Part shown: one piece after another, positions 33,413-45,504 of the stretch
Position numbering within the stretch: position 1 is the stretch's first letter
Layout of the letters: every line of letters begins with the position of its first letter
NCBI GenBank assembly: GCA_964030475.1
Contig: CAXIPT010000002.1
Location: forward strand, 3,350,454-3,414,453
Source: Tethya wilhelma
Lineage: Eukaryota; Porifera; Demospongiae; Tethyida; Tethyidae
Direction of reading: 5' to 3'
DNA length: 64,000 bases
The notes under the pieces: model-generated
Database searches by the model: none
The model's input: only the letters and a program-made list of their open reading frames with translations
Told to the model about the DNA's origin: nothing
Translations under genes and position numbers: made by a program

Positions 33413-34259
33413 AGCTTATTTGTCAGATGCGGAAGAAGTTTGTGAAAGAAGTACCAATCAACTTGAAACAACTTGTTCCTCATTCTCAGCACTGAACACT
33501 TTTGAAGACTTCTCCATTCTCCAAGTCAGTTAGTAGCTACAAGTTTTCTACAGACTATAACACAATGTACTGACTGTATAGTGGGGATTTTTCGTGGGGA
33601 AAATTTTTTGCGTTTTCGTCTTGAATACAAATTTGCGGGAAAAATTTTCGAGGATTGCGTCTCAACATTATGCGATGACCAAACAAATTTTGTTGGAGAA
33701 TATTTTAATTCAAAGCTGCCAAGCCACGAAATTCACAAAAATTTTCTTACATGAAAATTTCCCGCTATACGGTAGTCTATCGAGCTAGACCCGCCTTCTG
33801 TCAGTTCTACCCGTGACACAGTCTCGCCGGCCAGACTCTTCCCAAGGGAAAAGGAGGACACTTGAACAAAACCGCCATGCGAGTGTTACCAGACCCTTTC
33901 TTTTCTTGAAAGGGGCTGGCCCACGAGACTACCCGTGACATAAGACAGGGGGAAACTGTTGCATACGTGTCGGATTTAGAATAATTGTGTTTGTTCCACT
34001 TCCTTTCAGGATCCTACTGGTGACTTCCTCGTGAACATCACTGTGTCCGGTGTTCGTTGTCAAGGTGACATGGGGGTGTGTCCACTGACTCCACCCATCT
34101 ATGACCCCAGTACAGGACAATGTAGCAACGTCTTAGTTGAGGTATGTAACACACGTAGTATTGAGCATGATAAAATGGATATCATTTGAAAGCTCTCTTT
34201 GTGCTGATCACAATGGTTCTAATTGCTGAGTCAGCAAAATAACTACACACACATGTGTT

Positions 34260-34304
<45 letters not shown>

Positions 34305-34586
34305 CTCAATATACCATCCTACATAATGGTAGTGGTCAAGTTGATTCAGCCTCTGTGGAGCTGGTTCTGGGTTCGGTCCAAGATGGAGGACGATACTCTC
34401 AGACCTTCGGAGTCAAGTTTGTCAGTTTATCTTCACTGGTGAGTGAGTGAGTGTAGGAGTTTCATTTGATGCTTTTCATGTATGCAGCTTGTAATTCTAG
34501 TCCATCGGAGGGTGGTAGGAGACCATTATGTTGTCAACAGAGATAGCCATGATGGCTTATAAGTTAGTTTGTAACTTAACTCTTGA

Positions 34587-34617
<31 letters not shown>

Positions 34618-36511
34618 GGATGAAAATGAAGTTATTCTCCAGCGATCTGGTAACCCTGGCTACCTCGAGGGGGAACCCCTACTGGCTGGACCACTAATGA
34701 ACATGTACGTACCATCAATTATTGACAAACTTATACCCTAGATCGGGAAAATTTTGACTTATTCATTGATATCATGATTGATTCAGTAAAGGTCAATCAC
34801 CATACATGCACATAACAATTTTTCTCACATTTGATATTTGCCCATCATTCAAGTGGCAAAAAATGTTTTACAGTGAAGATTTCCCAATTTATATGTATGT
34901 AGCTGGGTTCGAAGTGCAAAGGTCTTATTGATTACTTTCATGTCTTGATCCTTGTCTAGAGACAGCATATCTCTGTCTGTGGATCGCAGTCAGTGGCTGA
35001 CCATCCCTCAGAGCTCCCAGGAGTGTGAGGGAGGCAATGGCTCCTCTCTCTCTGTCTCCTTTAGAGAGGACACACACACTTCTTGTAGACTGATGTAAGT
35101 CATGGAAGTTTAATACGATGTGTTTGTTTGTCAGTTGCCTGGCCTCGATTTCATCTCATTCCAAGATTTCTTTGTAACCTTGTACCATTGTCTGCATGTA
35201 CAGCTGTATCTCAGTATGGCCTTCATGGTTGTACAAGAAAGTACAAGTGATAAGAATTTTGTGTCCCATTTTGTTAAGAAATTTATTGTGTATGTACAGC
35301 TATATCAAGAAAAAAAACCTATAATATTAATTTTAAGCATGCATGAGTATTGAAAAAAAAACTCCTCTTATTGTTATCCTCTTTCATGCATATATAGTAT
35401 CCTTCCTTCTGATACATGCTCTGATATCTGTGAGAGGGCTCTGGACCACCTTCCTGCTACACCTGTGGAAACTTTTGTTGGAATATTTGGCAATTCTGAC
35501 CCTCTAGACCTCACACAGTGGTTGCCTGTGCTCCATAACAACCCACAGTGTCTGGAAAACCAGGTGTGAAGTGTGACATGATAATATGATCAGCAGCTCT
35601 GAAGATTACTTTATCTCTATACCTACAGTCTGGGCAGGCATATACATCTACTTTGATATATATTATACTCTATCAAATTTGTCTAAATAATGCACACTTT
35701 TATTGCTGAGAGTCACATAGATAAATGCACACTCTATATATAGAAAGTTTTTTTTGACAGAAGCTGTGGTGTGTATTATTTGGGAAAGCATCAGCTAGTG
35801 ACTAAAGTCCATCCGGTTTGAGAATGCTCGTAGAAAAAAATGAATAACTATCCAACAGATTTCAAAATTTCAAGCAATTTCTCCCCATTCTTTTGGGTGC
35901 TTTTTCAGCTTCCTATGCCTTACCAATCAAAGGTTGGCTATTTTACCCCATAATTATAAAAAGTATTGTATGAATCTCATTATTTCACTTCCGGCGGCAT
36001 TCTCAAACCAGATGGATGAAGGGATTGATAGATGCCATTCAAGATTATTCATTGTATGAGGTACTGTATATACTTTATCAATAACCTTTGCAGGCAGCAG
36101 GACCAACCTGCGATGTGATTACATCATTACAAATCACCATCCTCTACTCCTATACCAACAACTTCAACTCCCCTGAGGCAGTTCTCTCTGGAGCTAGATT
36201 CTCTTACAGCACTGAGAGCGTCGTGAGTGCTTTTTCTACACACACTACTATACATGTATAATATTATATCCTATTTATAGACACATACAGTACAAGCTTG
36301 GCAAAAAAAATGATGAACATTTTGTGTGTGTATTGAGTTTGTATATGCTCATGTTGAGTGTACATTTTAGTCTTTCAAGCTTGGAGGTTTTCCTTTATAC
36401 ACCTGAGTGAGACCATGTTTCTAGCTATACTCATTCACTCACATCACACACACACACACATGCACACACACGCACACACGCACACACACACACACACACA
36501 CGCACACACAG

Positions 36512-36543
<32 letters not shown>

Positions 36544-36787
36544 ACACACACACACGTTCCCATAGACTCGAGCTCGCTCAAGACGTGACTACATCTTACT
36601 TCAAACATCAGTGGCATTCATTGAAGTCAGTTTAATGCCCTCCTATGCTCTAGACCCCATTGGAGACACAGTCTACAAACTCCCTTATGACTTTCTCTAT
36701 CCTTTCTTTGTCTCTTCAAGTTTGTGCACACAAGGAAACAGTTTACTTCTCTCTAGTTTGATCCTAATAGCTTTTGCAATGCTGTAA
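31936..36787 (+). CDS. Tectonic-family protein (5' end missing)
   Basis: Eleven exons with GT..AG borders: 31936-32039, 32365-32507, 33115-33214, 33415-33524, 34010-34141, 34304-34438, 34619-34704, 34960-35094, 35398-35563, 36094-36223, 36566-36787. In order they encode a Cys-rich start ([12 protein letters not shown]), [99 protein letters not shown] and [10 protein letters not shown], then a hydrophobic C-terminus ([15 protein letters not shown]) that could be a membrane or lipid anchor. This order matches tectonics, components of the ciliary transition-zone complex. The first exon and signal peptide are presumably lost at the N at 31750. Several introns carry CA or CT microsatellites or MITEs. 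I cannot say which vertebrate tectonic is closest. Confidence 0.8.
32164..32235 (+). mobile_element. tRNA-derived SINE head, degraded
   Basis: TAGTAGCTTAGTTGTAAGAG resembles an A box, and GGCTTTGAATCCC a B box, about 45 bases apart. It lies in a tectonic intron and shares downstream sequence with the copy at 19453. Confidence 0.5.
32637..32757. repeat. 18-base minisatellite
   Basis: About six and a half copies of GGCTATAGCTGGTAGCAT with small variants, in a tectonic intron. Confidence 0.95.
32852..32958. mobile_element. Short inverted-repeat element, CTAGCCT ends
   Basis: CTAGCCTTGTTCCCAGGCCT at the left mirrors AGGCCTGTATACGAGGCTAG at the right. About 107 bp. It lies in a tectonic intron. 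Confidence 0.6.
33574..33772. mobile_element. MITE, CCGTATAGCGGGAAA family (copy 2)
   Basis: Ends CTGTATAGTGGGGA and TTCCCGCTATACGG. Same interior as 4754-4959 and 53715-53920. It lies in a tectonic intron. Confidence 0.85.
33825..33940. mobile_element. Short inverted-repeat element, GTCTCG..GGCCAG ends
   Basis: CAGTCTCGCCGGCCAGACTC mirrors GGCTGGCCCACGAGACTAC. About 110 bp, in a tectonic intron directly after the MITE at 33574. Confidence 0.5.
34485..34590 (-). repeat. Single copy of the ~89-base repeat seen in tandem at 55.1-55.4 kb
   Basis: On the minus strand it reads AACATAATGGTCTCCTACCA, then CCCTC, ATGGACTAGAATTA and related blocks matching the tandem units near 55150-55440. Confidence 0.8.
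35809..36015. mobile_element. MITE, CCATCYGGTTTGAGAATGC family (copy 1)
   Basis: CCATCCGGTTTGAGAATGC at the left mirrors GCATTCTCAAACCAGATGG at the right. 207 bp. A second copy lies at 57769-57974 in the opposite orientation. It lies in a tectonic intron. Confidence 0.85.
36447..36555. repeat. (CA)n microsatellite
   Basis: Imperfect CA repeat immediately before the last tectonic exon. Confidence 0.95.
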
Positions 36788-37025
36788 TATCAGCTATACC
36801 TTATAGATTAAACAAATTTAACATTTAAAAGTTTTAGTTACTATAGCTAAGAATCCATGGGAAAACAAAACAAAACTGCAAAGAAACGTGCAAGTTTATT
36901 ACAATTGACAATTATATTACCAGCTTAAGGGTTTGCTTTAATTAGAAACCTAGGTATATACTTATAGATTAACTTCCTTATACTATAATATTATTATTAC
37001 TGTAACAGTGTTTATTTAATCATCG

Positions 37026-39417
37026 TCAAGAGGTACGTAGTGACAATTTCCATGGAACGGTTTTAACCCTACAATCATCTCCAGGGACTCGCTGACATGT
37101 CCTAGCGTTACAGCAGTGAGCCATGCACTCTTCAGGGCTACCACAATCACACGTTTCATCTCCTTCCACTATTCCATCACCACACACTGGATCACTGTGA
37201 CGCCGAGCACGAGGACTTGGTTCATTCAACAAACAGGGATAGAGACCATTTTCGAACGCATTGTTAAGATAACTAGTACTACACGAACTCCACATGCTGG
37301 GAGCAGGACTTTGAAATCGACCAGGTGTTCTTGTCATGATACAACTGCCAGATGGATCATTGCAAGAGCAAGTTCCTGTGCATGGAAATAAGTATATGAA
37401 CAACATACGTATGTGACAGTATATCATTAAAACTAAGTTTTTAGATTCTATAAGCATTCAGAATCCATGCAGACTCATCTTTTCTCGATGCTATTTTCAT
37501 GTGTGTATAAAATAGAATGCGCATGGGGCTGGTATATTATTATTATTGCACGAGGGTGAATTATGTGCCTATTTACTGTTTTGTATATAGCTCACAGAGA
37601 GCAGTAGATAATTATTTTTAAACTTATGTATATATACCATTATCACTAGGGATGTTTAAGAGATGACCGAGTTGATTAGCTGCAACACTGGCAGTTGATG
37701 GCAAAGGACCAAGTGGGATTCCTCCATCTTTAATGCCACACACTGAATAGTCGGTGCACATGCCACCTAGGAATGCTGTTCCATTTCTATTATCCAAGCT
37801 ATAATGAACACCACTGTATGAATGTGTAAAGTTTAGAAGGAAGGGGTTAGTATCACTGCATGTGTGTGCATGCTAGTCTAAATTATGATGTGCTAGAGTT
37901 ACTGTAGTAAAATTACTTAATTAGTGTCATTTTTGATACATGAGTTCCTATAGCAAAATTAATAATCAGTAAAATAGTCTGTATAACTATAACAGCAAAA
38001 ATTTAATGGGTTAGTATTATAGGCAAGACTTAGTTATAGTATGTTTTGTTGGCATGTTAACTATATAGAATACTTACGTTATGAGCATTGCTGCATCATA
38101 GGATTTCGAAGTTTCTCGTTGAATACGCCTTGCGTAGAGATGAAAGCTGATCACAAGATCATTTAATGTATGTATATTACTGGTTGAAAAAGGAGCTGAC
38201 CGCAACCAAATTTCCATTCGACTTACAACCACTCTGACACCAAATGGTTTGTACAACTGTACCATGGAGAATAGGAAGAAAGTGCCGGCATTTATGCATG
38301 GAGAGAAATAATGATAATATTATCAAGATTGTATGCTGTTCATTTTGCTTTATACAGAGAACATGAATCCTTTAATAATAAGTTAATATAAATTATAATC
38401 TCTTAAAGCATTGTTTCTACACTTAGGACAAAATATTTATAATTTACAAGAATCCTAGCTTAATTTGTACTATTTAAATTAGAGCATGGTATATACATTT
38501 CAACTTAAGGCTATCACTCGTGACATACATATTATAACATTCAATTTATACCTCGTTCACATGGTTGATAATTGCCGTAGCTCTTTGCTCAGTTAATGAA
38601 GTATCACGATTGTTGCTGATGTACTATTAGAATTTAAAGATAATGAATACATGAGCATTATACATTAAAGTCATTAAAATCAATGCTATATATCAGTAGT
38701 GGAATGTTGACAAACCTGATAATAGTCATTCACAACCATAAGCTCTACAGTTCGTGTTGCAGTATTTGACGCTTGTCTTCTCTGTACAACAAACATGCAC
38801 ATTGTATTATTACAAGTAATAATTTTTTTTTTAAAAATAGGTATAGTGTAGGGATGGGCAGTGCGGTAAAAAGTATTGGAACAAAGCATGCATGGTCTCA
38901 ATATCGGCACATGACTACTTCATTTTTATTCTTGATCCCTCAAAAATGGCACTATGGTGGCTTCCCACTAGCGCTCTCTACGAGTGCTGTGGAAAGTTTT
39001 TGTGAGTTTTAGGATTTGCATGCAGTTGGCCATACGTCAGTGAGAGCTTCTAGGCAACTTCGAAGGTTTGATTTCGTTTGATTAGATTTTTATGGTGACC
39101 AACATTTTGTGATTGTGCACATGTCTATGGGATAGCCGGCCCATTCCTACTATAAGTATACTGCACGTATGATGCTGTCAAACTCTTACATTAATGCTGT
39201 GTTCCAACTTATCCAAATTTAGTAAATGCAGTCCATGATGATCATCATCAGATGGGTGATCAGAACCTAGTAGACACAATGTGTATAAAATTCAATCATA
39301 CATGCATGACACTGCAGAAACAATTAAAACTAGACTAATTATGTTACCAATAACAGCTGCCAATGAAAGAGTCACTAGCATTGACAAAGCAATAAATTCC
39401 TTCCACATATCTAATCA
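37026..39417 (-). CDS. ADAM/reprolysin-like protein with degenerate zinc motif (copy B)
   Basis: Seven minus-strand exons, roughly 39417-39352, 39267-39190, 38783-38717, 38625-38552, 38262-38079, 37815-37639 and 37377-37026. They encode a membrane anchor (FIALSMLVTLSLAAVIG), a short linker (DDHHGLHLLNLDKLEH), the reprolysin start (TATRTVELMVVNDYY), its core (LYKPFGVRVVVSRMEIW; GTAFLGGMCTDYSVCG) and a disintegrin start (CGDGIVEGDETCDCGSPEEC). The metzincin HExxHxxGxxH motif is replaced by NQLGHLLNIPS, so two zinc-binding His and the catalytic Glu are lost. It is predicted to be catalytically dead. It stops within the disintegrin domain, with no Cys-rich or second membrane region. It has no visible propeptide and is much shorter than typical ADAMs. 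It is a tandem paralogue of the gene to its right. Confidence 0.8.
38841..39173 (-). mobile_element. Internally deleted copy of composite TIR element
   Basis: In minus orientation it has the 5' end of the ~1 kb element (TAGGAATGGGCCGGC near 39150), then jumps to the 3' stem (GCACTGCCCATCCCTACAC near 38850). It lies in the first introns of ADAM-like copy B. Confidence 0.75.
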
Positions 39418-39989
39418 ATTATTTAGCTTGAGAGCTCTTCACTTGTTTCTATACTTGCAGAGAGAAGACTTGACTAGGCTGTTGAACCGAATTATATTAG
39501 CTTGTTCTCTGCTTTTTATACCCATATAACTTCCACACAATTATTTGCGGGGTCAGCACTACGTTAACCATAAATAAGGAATTTGATAGACTTCATCTGG
39601 GAAGAACCACATTGTGCAGGACATTGAATTAGAAGTGGGCATAGGATAGTCTGTTCCTGAGAACATGCACCACAAGAGTGCATTTTAGTGTCACCAGCTG
39701 AATACTGATTTTGTCTGTTCCCGGAAATGTCATGATATGGTTCCTAAGTTTACTCTTATTGCATTGTCCCCTTCCACATCAATCGGTCTTAATATGTGGC
39801 ATGTCTTGCATTGTTCCTTATGCCACATGTGCACTATAATAATACTTATAGTCTAACCATGAATCTGAAAAACCGTCTCTTTCTATGAATTCACATATAT
39901 TATAATAAGCATAATTGGGCCATTCCGCGGCGGGCTTTGAGCATAAAGAAAGAAAAACAGGCAGAGTCTTGAGCATAATCCATCAAGGC

Positions 39990-40140
39990 CTAATATCGTT
40001 TGTTGTATGTCGCATGTTGCATGTCGCATGTCGTATATTGTATGTCGCATGTCGCATGTCGTATGTCGCATGTCGCATGTCGCATGTCGTATGTCACATG
40101 TCGCATGTCGCATGTTGCATGTTGCATGTTGCATGTTGGT
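39990..40140. repeat. Heptanucleotide minisatellite (GCATGTC)n
   Basis: About twenty 7-base units, variants of GCATGTC/GTATGTC. It is open in all frames because 7 is not a multiple of 3, giving artefactual Cys/His-rich frames. It lies next to the N at 40248. Confidence 0.95.
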
Positions 40141-40261
40141 AGGTATTTGGTAATAATAAGCATAATAGACAATTTAACTTGAGAAGCATAATAGGCAGAT
40201 TTGGAACATAATTGGGCCATTCTTTGAGCACAAAAGTGACAAAAGAANGAAGAATGCCTTA

Positions 40262-41834
40262 CGAATCGAGTAATCTCGAAAGTTGAGCAGACGACTATTG
40301 GTTGAAAAAGAATGCGAAATTTCATCTCTTTCTGTCCAAATTATAATGTTATTTAGAACCACTCTGACACCTAGTGGTCTAAATAGCTGGAGAGAGTCAG
40401 AGGAAAGTAAAGTGAAATGATAATAATAATATAATTATAATTATCATATAAATACATTGTCAAGTCAAATTGAATGCCATGCATGTTATTAATAATAGTA
40501 TTGTAAACATCCTAAAAAGGTTTCATTGTATAGTACTAAACTCTTATAAAAATTAATGCCAGGCTGTACTTAGGAGAAAGTAATATTGTGGCAATCTTGT
40601 TGTTTGTCCTACTCTATTAAAATTGTTATAATTGTTATTATTCATGCATTGACTTACCTCATCCACATGATTGACAATTGCTTTGGTTCTTTGAATAGTT
40701 AAATTGTTGTTGCGATTGTTGCGGTTAAACTAGAAAGAATGATGAGTATATTACTATCTATTTCAAATCCTTACACAAAACTTTTAATTTCAAGCGTTGA
40801 ACAAAGATGTGAGCATTCTGATATGGGCATATAAATTAATTATTGTACCCATGACCTGACCGATGTGGTTTACACGTATTTGTACACCCTTCGTGTTTTG
40901 AAGTTGTACAAATTTGAATGTGCACCTCATTAAAATTATAGTATGCAACAGTTTGAAAGACCACAGTCAATTTTTTTCCTCTGGTAAAACAGCATACTAA
41001 TTTTTAAGCAAGTTTTTTTAATTCAGATTCAAACATGATAATATTTTACCCAAAGTCCAAGCAAGCCTTATTTCATAAACAAGCAGCTATAATGTGTTAC
41101 AAATTAATGATGGATTACAGATTCACATGATTAATTAATGTTATTTGAACATTTTCACAAACCTGACTAAGGTCATTCACAACCACAAGCTCCACAACTC
41201 GTGTTGCAGTATCTGATACTTGTCTTCTCTATACAAATTCAATTAACACATGTACATCATAATAATTATTATAATGAAATCAGGTATTACTGCATAAGTC
41301 TGTAACACATAGTCGACCAGAAATTGTTGTTATCATGAAAACTCTTACATTAATGTTGTGTTCCAACTCATCCAAATTTGGTAAATGCAGTCCATGATGA
41401 TTATCATCAGATGGGTGATCAGAACCTAGAACAAATCTATGTATAAAATTCAATAAGATAATAGAATATTGTGTAACAGTTCTGGGCTGGCACATGCATT
41501 GTCCGAAGCTTTGTACAAAAACAGATGACAGTTTGAAAGCATAATTATTATGCATGTTTATAAACACTGCAGAATGTGACTCTACTATTATAATAATTTT
41601 TATGAATGCATACAATGTCATGCCAAAATGAGCTTAAGATAAATCACTTTCAAAAGACACAATATCGTGCATGCATGCGAACAAAACTAGACTATAATAT
41701 ACTGTTATACCAATAACAGCTGCCAATGAAACAGTCACCAGCATTGATAGAGCAATAAACACCTTCCACATATTATGCATTGATGATTCCTTTGAACTTA
41801 AAATTCTTATTCTTGAGTTATCAGAAATGGTCAA
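40262..41834 (-). CDS. ADAM/reprolysin-like protein, 5' exons only (copy A)
   Basis: Five minus-strand exons, about 41834-41714, 41429-41349, 41229-41163, 40730-40660 and 40390-40262. They parallel copy B: cytoplasmic start plus anchor (FIALSMLVTVSLAAVIG), GLHLPNLDELEHNIN, TATRVVELVVVNDLSQ, NNNLTIQRTKAIVNHVDE and LFRPLGVRVVLNNIIIWTER. The catalytic and disintegrin exons are not present because the N at 40248 interrupts the gene. Exon 5 is clearly different in sequence from copy B, so this is a paralogue and not an allele. Confidence 0.7.
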
Positions 41835-41978
41835 GTTATAATTTAGCTTTAGAGTTCTTCAATTGTTTCTATAGTTGCAGAGAGAAGACTTGACTAGGCT
41901 GTTGAACTGAATTAGTTTGCTCTCTGCTTTATATATACCCATAATTATTATATATATGTGATGGTACTATATATAACT

Positions 41979-42290
41979 TCCATATACACTATATTATCTG
42001 CGGGGTAAGCAGTTCACCATGCATAAGGAAGTTGATATAGCTAGGCTTCATCTGGGAATAACCACATTGTGCAGGACATTGAATTTGAAGTGGGCATAGG
42101 ATAGTCTGTTCCTGAGAACATGCACCACAAGAGTGCATTGTTAGTGTCACCAGCTGAATACAGATTTTGTCTGTTCCCAGAAATGTCATGATATGGTTCC
42201 TAAGTTTACTCTTGCCACATTGTCCCCTTCCACATCAATGATCGTTATATGTGGCATGTCTTGCATTATTCCTTATGCCACATGCATGTG
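41979..42290 (-). other. Conserved block duplicated upstream of both ADAM-like genes
   Basis: Strongly similar to 39540-39840, with the same distance and orientation to its gene. On the minus strand, one frame in both copies encodes a Cys-rich stretch (MHSCGACSQEQTILCPL, then IQCPAQCG). It may be simple duplicated upstream DNA or an extra exon. Confidence 0.5.
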
Positions 42291-42779
42291 CTAGCTATGT
42301 CCTATTTTAATTATTGATTCGTAGAAAGAGACAGTTAAATAGTGCAGGTCATTGGTCTTACTTGAGTAGAACAGGCACATGATGGTATAACCACAATGCA
42401 TCAGTGGGCAGGCAGCTTGCATAAAAGTATACTGCAGGCAAACACTAATACCAATTGATTCAGAGGTCACTTGCGACAGTCTTAAATTCTAAATGCATAC
42501 AATCACTAAATTCTTCCATGTTACGGATAAAATTGTTTATTTTTCAATCAGCCAATTATATGCATAGAGGATGCAATTAACCCATACCAACAAATAAACT
42601 TGACTTACATGCATTATACTCCCACATACACACATGACTGCATGACTAGTGTTTCATATCAAAGTAGTATAGAATCAGGTCAGGAATTAGGGCTGAGCCA
42701 GAGCTTTGGTGCAAGACAATAAACACCATTGAAAAACTATCTGGGAAGCAGGAAATTATATAAAATTATATTGCCTAGT

Positions 42780-45461
42780 ATGGCCGGAGTTAGAAATGGA
42801 GACCAAGGTATCACAGACCACACGGGCTGCTTAAAGTTTGGAGACCGTGTTCTAGTTTGTGTTAGAGGCATCATGGAGAGAGAATCAACAGCAACTGGTA
42901 TGACCAAAGATGGGGACAAATACCTTTACAGGTAGGCTTAGTAAGAAATTAAAACAGAGATAAAGTTATTCAGAGCTTGTTTGTACACAGGATGAAAAAT
43001 TAATAGTTTGTATTATAGCGATGCATGAGCTTAAGGACTGCATATAGGGTTAATTGTGTATGCCAATTAGTTTTATAGACACACTAACAGTAACATATAA
43101 TACTTAATCAAGAATTTGAGTGAACACTAAAATTTAATAATAATGTTCAGTAAAAACTTGTAACTGACCGTTACTGGTATGAATACTGATTCATTGTCAC
43201 ACATAATTATTATGGTCCCATAATATGAGTCCTTTGACATTGTTATAGGACGGATGGTAACCAACTGCAATTGAACTCAGCGGGAGCTGCTAATAGACCA
43301 ACAATACGATGTAAGTCTGGATGACAAACATTTTAATGTAAACAAACCCCAAGAATAAAAATGTATACACAATTATGTCCTGTTAGACTATTTAGTCTGT
43401 TTAAAATCCATGAATTATGAATCATCTCAATAATTTTAGCTATTAAACTAGTAGTTTAATTACTCTCATACTATTCATTATGTGCCTTCTACATATGTGT
43501 GTAGCTTCGACGTTCAAAATAGTATCAACAAGAAAGCCTCACAGCGACTCACCAGTCTGTATAGGTGATGAATTACAGGTAATTATATTCTACATAAAGT
43601 GAATGTACATGTAGCTACTATAAACTTGGTTTATGCATACTGATTAAGCATACACAATGTATCACATGCTCTATAGGTGACCACCACACAATTTTATATC
43701 ATAAGATTCTTGTAAACAGCTTTAATGTTCTACTATAATATACACACAACATTAACTTTGACAAGCAAGCAAGCATTCATGCATGGCATTACATGCATGG
43801 ATATATTGTTTATCCCACTCATACAAGGCAAGCTAGGCAAACAAAAGTGCTTTACATTCACAAACACTATGTTAATTTTGTACTATAATATAGCTATATG
43901 CCATGATGAATATACACTCTTGCAATTCCAATAATTTATTCCAAATTTTATTCAATCGATTTACGGTTCATTTTAATTCCCTCAATGCATAATAATTACA
44001 ATACAGTTAGAACATTCCGTCACCAAGGATGTAGTAGCAATCGACAGTAGCTCACCAGAGAGTTCATTTCACCACAACAGGGACTTAACAACCAGCGAAC
44101 TACCAGTAAGATTTTAGACTAAGTATCAATACTGTACTGCATATGACACAGTATGGATTAAAATCTTTGTTCATACATGTACAACGCTAACATGCAGGTC
44201 TACTTCAAAGATCAAAATGATGGGGATTCAATGTTAAGGGTTGCTCCTCAATTTAGAGACCAATCAGATGGAGACGAGGTAAGTCATAGTATAGCCATAC
44301 GTATAATTATATAGTCAATGTTTGATACTTGGGTATCATAAATAATGCTGTAGGTACACTACAGGGAGCAAGTGGTGCTAGAAGCTACAGAATCTAACAG
44401 AAACTCGGATGGAAATTCCTCACTAACAGTTGAATTGTATGTAGATACACGTAGGATCAACTTCAGGCTCGCTTGATCTTCGACTCCCTTCTTNATCAAC
44501 AAGAAAGCCTCACAGCGATTCACCAGTCTGTATAGGTGATGAATTACAGGTAATTATTCTATATAAAGTGGATGTACATAACTTGGTTTATGCATACTGA
44601 TTAAGCATACACAATGTATATCACATGCTGTATAGGTGATCACCGCACGATTTTATATCATAAGCTTCTTGTAAACATGCCCTAATGTTCATACTATATA
44701 CACACAACATTAACTTTGACAAGCAAGCAAGCATTCATGCATGGCATTACATGCATGGATATTGTTTATCCCACTCATACAAAGCAAGGCAAACAAAAGT
44801 GCTTTACATTCACAAACACTATGTTAATTTTGTACTATAATATAATAGTTATGCAAGATGAATATACACTCTTGCAATTCCTATAATAATTATATAATTT
44901 ACTCGAATTTTATTCAATCGATTCACGATTCATTCTATAATTCCCTCAATGCATAATAATTACAATGCAGTTAGAACATTCTGTCACCAAGGATGTGGTA
45001 GCAATCGACAGTAGCTCGCCAGAGAGTTCATTTCATCACAACAGAGACTTAACAACCAGCAAACTACCAGTAAGATTATACACTAAGTATACCGCCATAA
45101 CAATATGTACTGCATATGACATTGCATGGATTAAATTATTTATACGTGTACAATGCTAACATGCAGGTCTACCTCAAAGATCAAAGTGATGGAGATTCAA
45201 TCTTAAGGGTTACTCCTCAATTTAGAGACCAATCCGATGGAGACGAAGTATACATGCAGTCATAGTATAGCCATATGTATATAGTCCATGTTTGATACTT
45301 GAGTATCATAAATAATGCTGTAGGTACACTACAGGGAGCAAGTGGTGCTAGAAGCTACAGAGTCTAACAGAAACTCGGATGGAAATTCCTCACTAACAGT
45401 TGAATTGTATGTAGATACACGTAGGATCAACTTCAGGCTCGCTTGATCTTTGGCTTCTTTT

Positions 45462-45504
<43 letters not shown>

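Noticed and set aside
39883..40325. Overlapping Cys/His/Met-rich frames on both strands
   Set aside because: They arise from the heptanucleotide GCATGTC minisatellite, which is open in every frame; no start context, splice site or homology.
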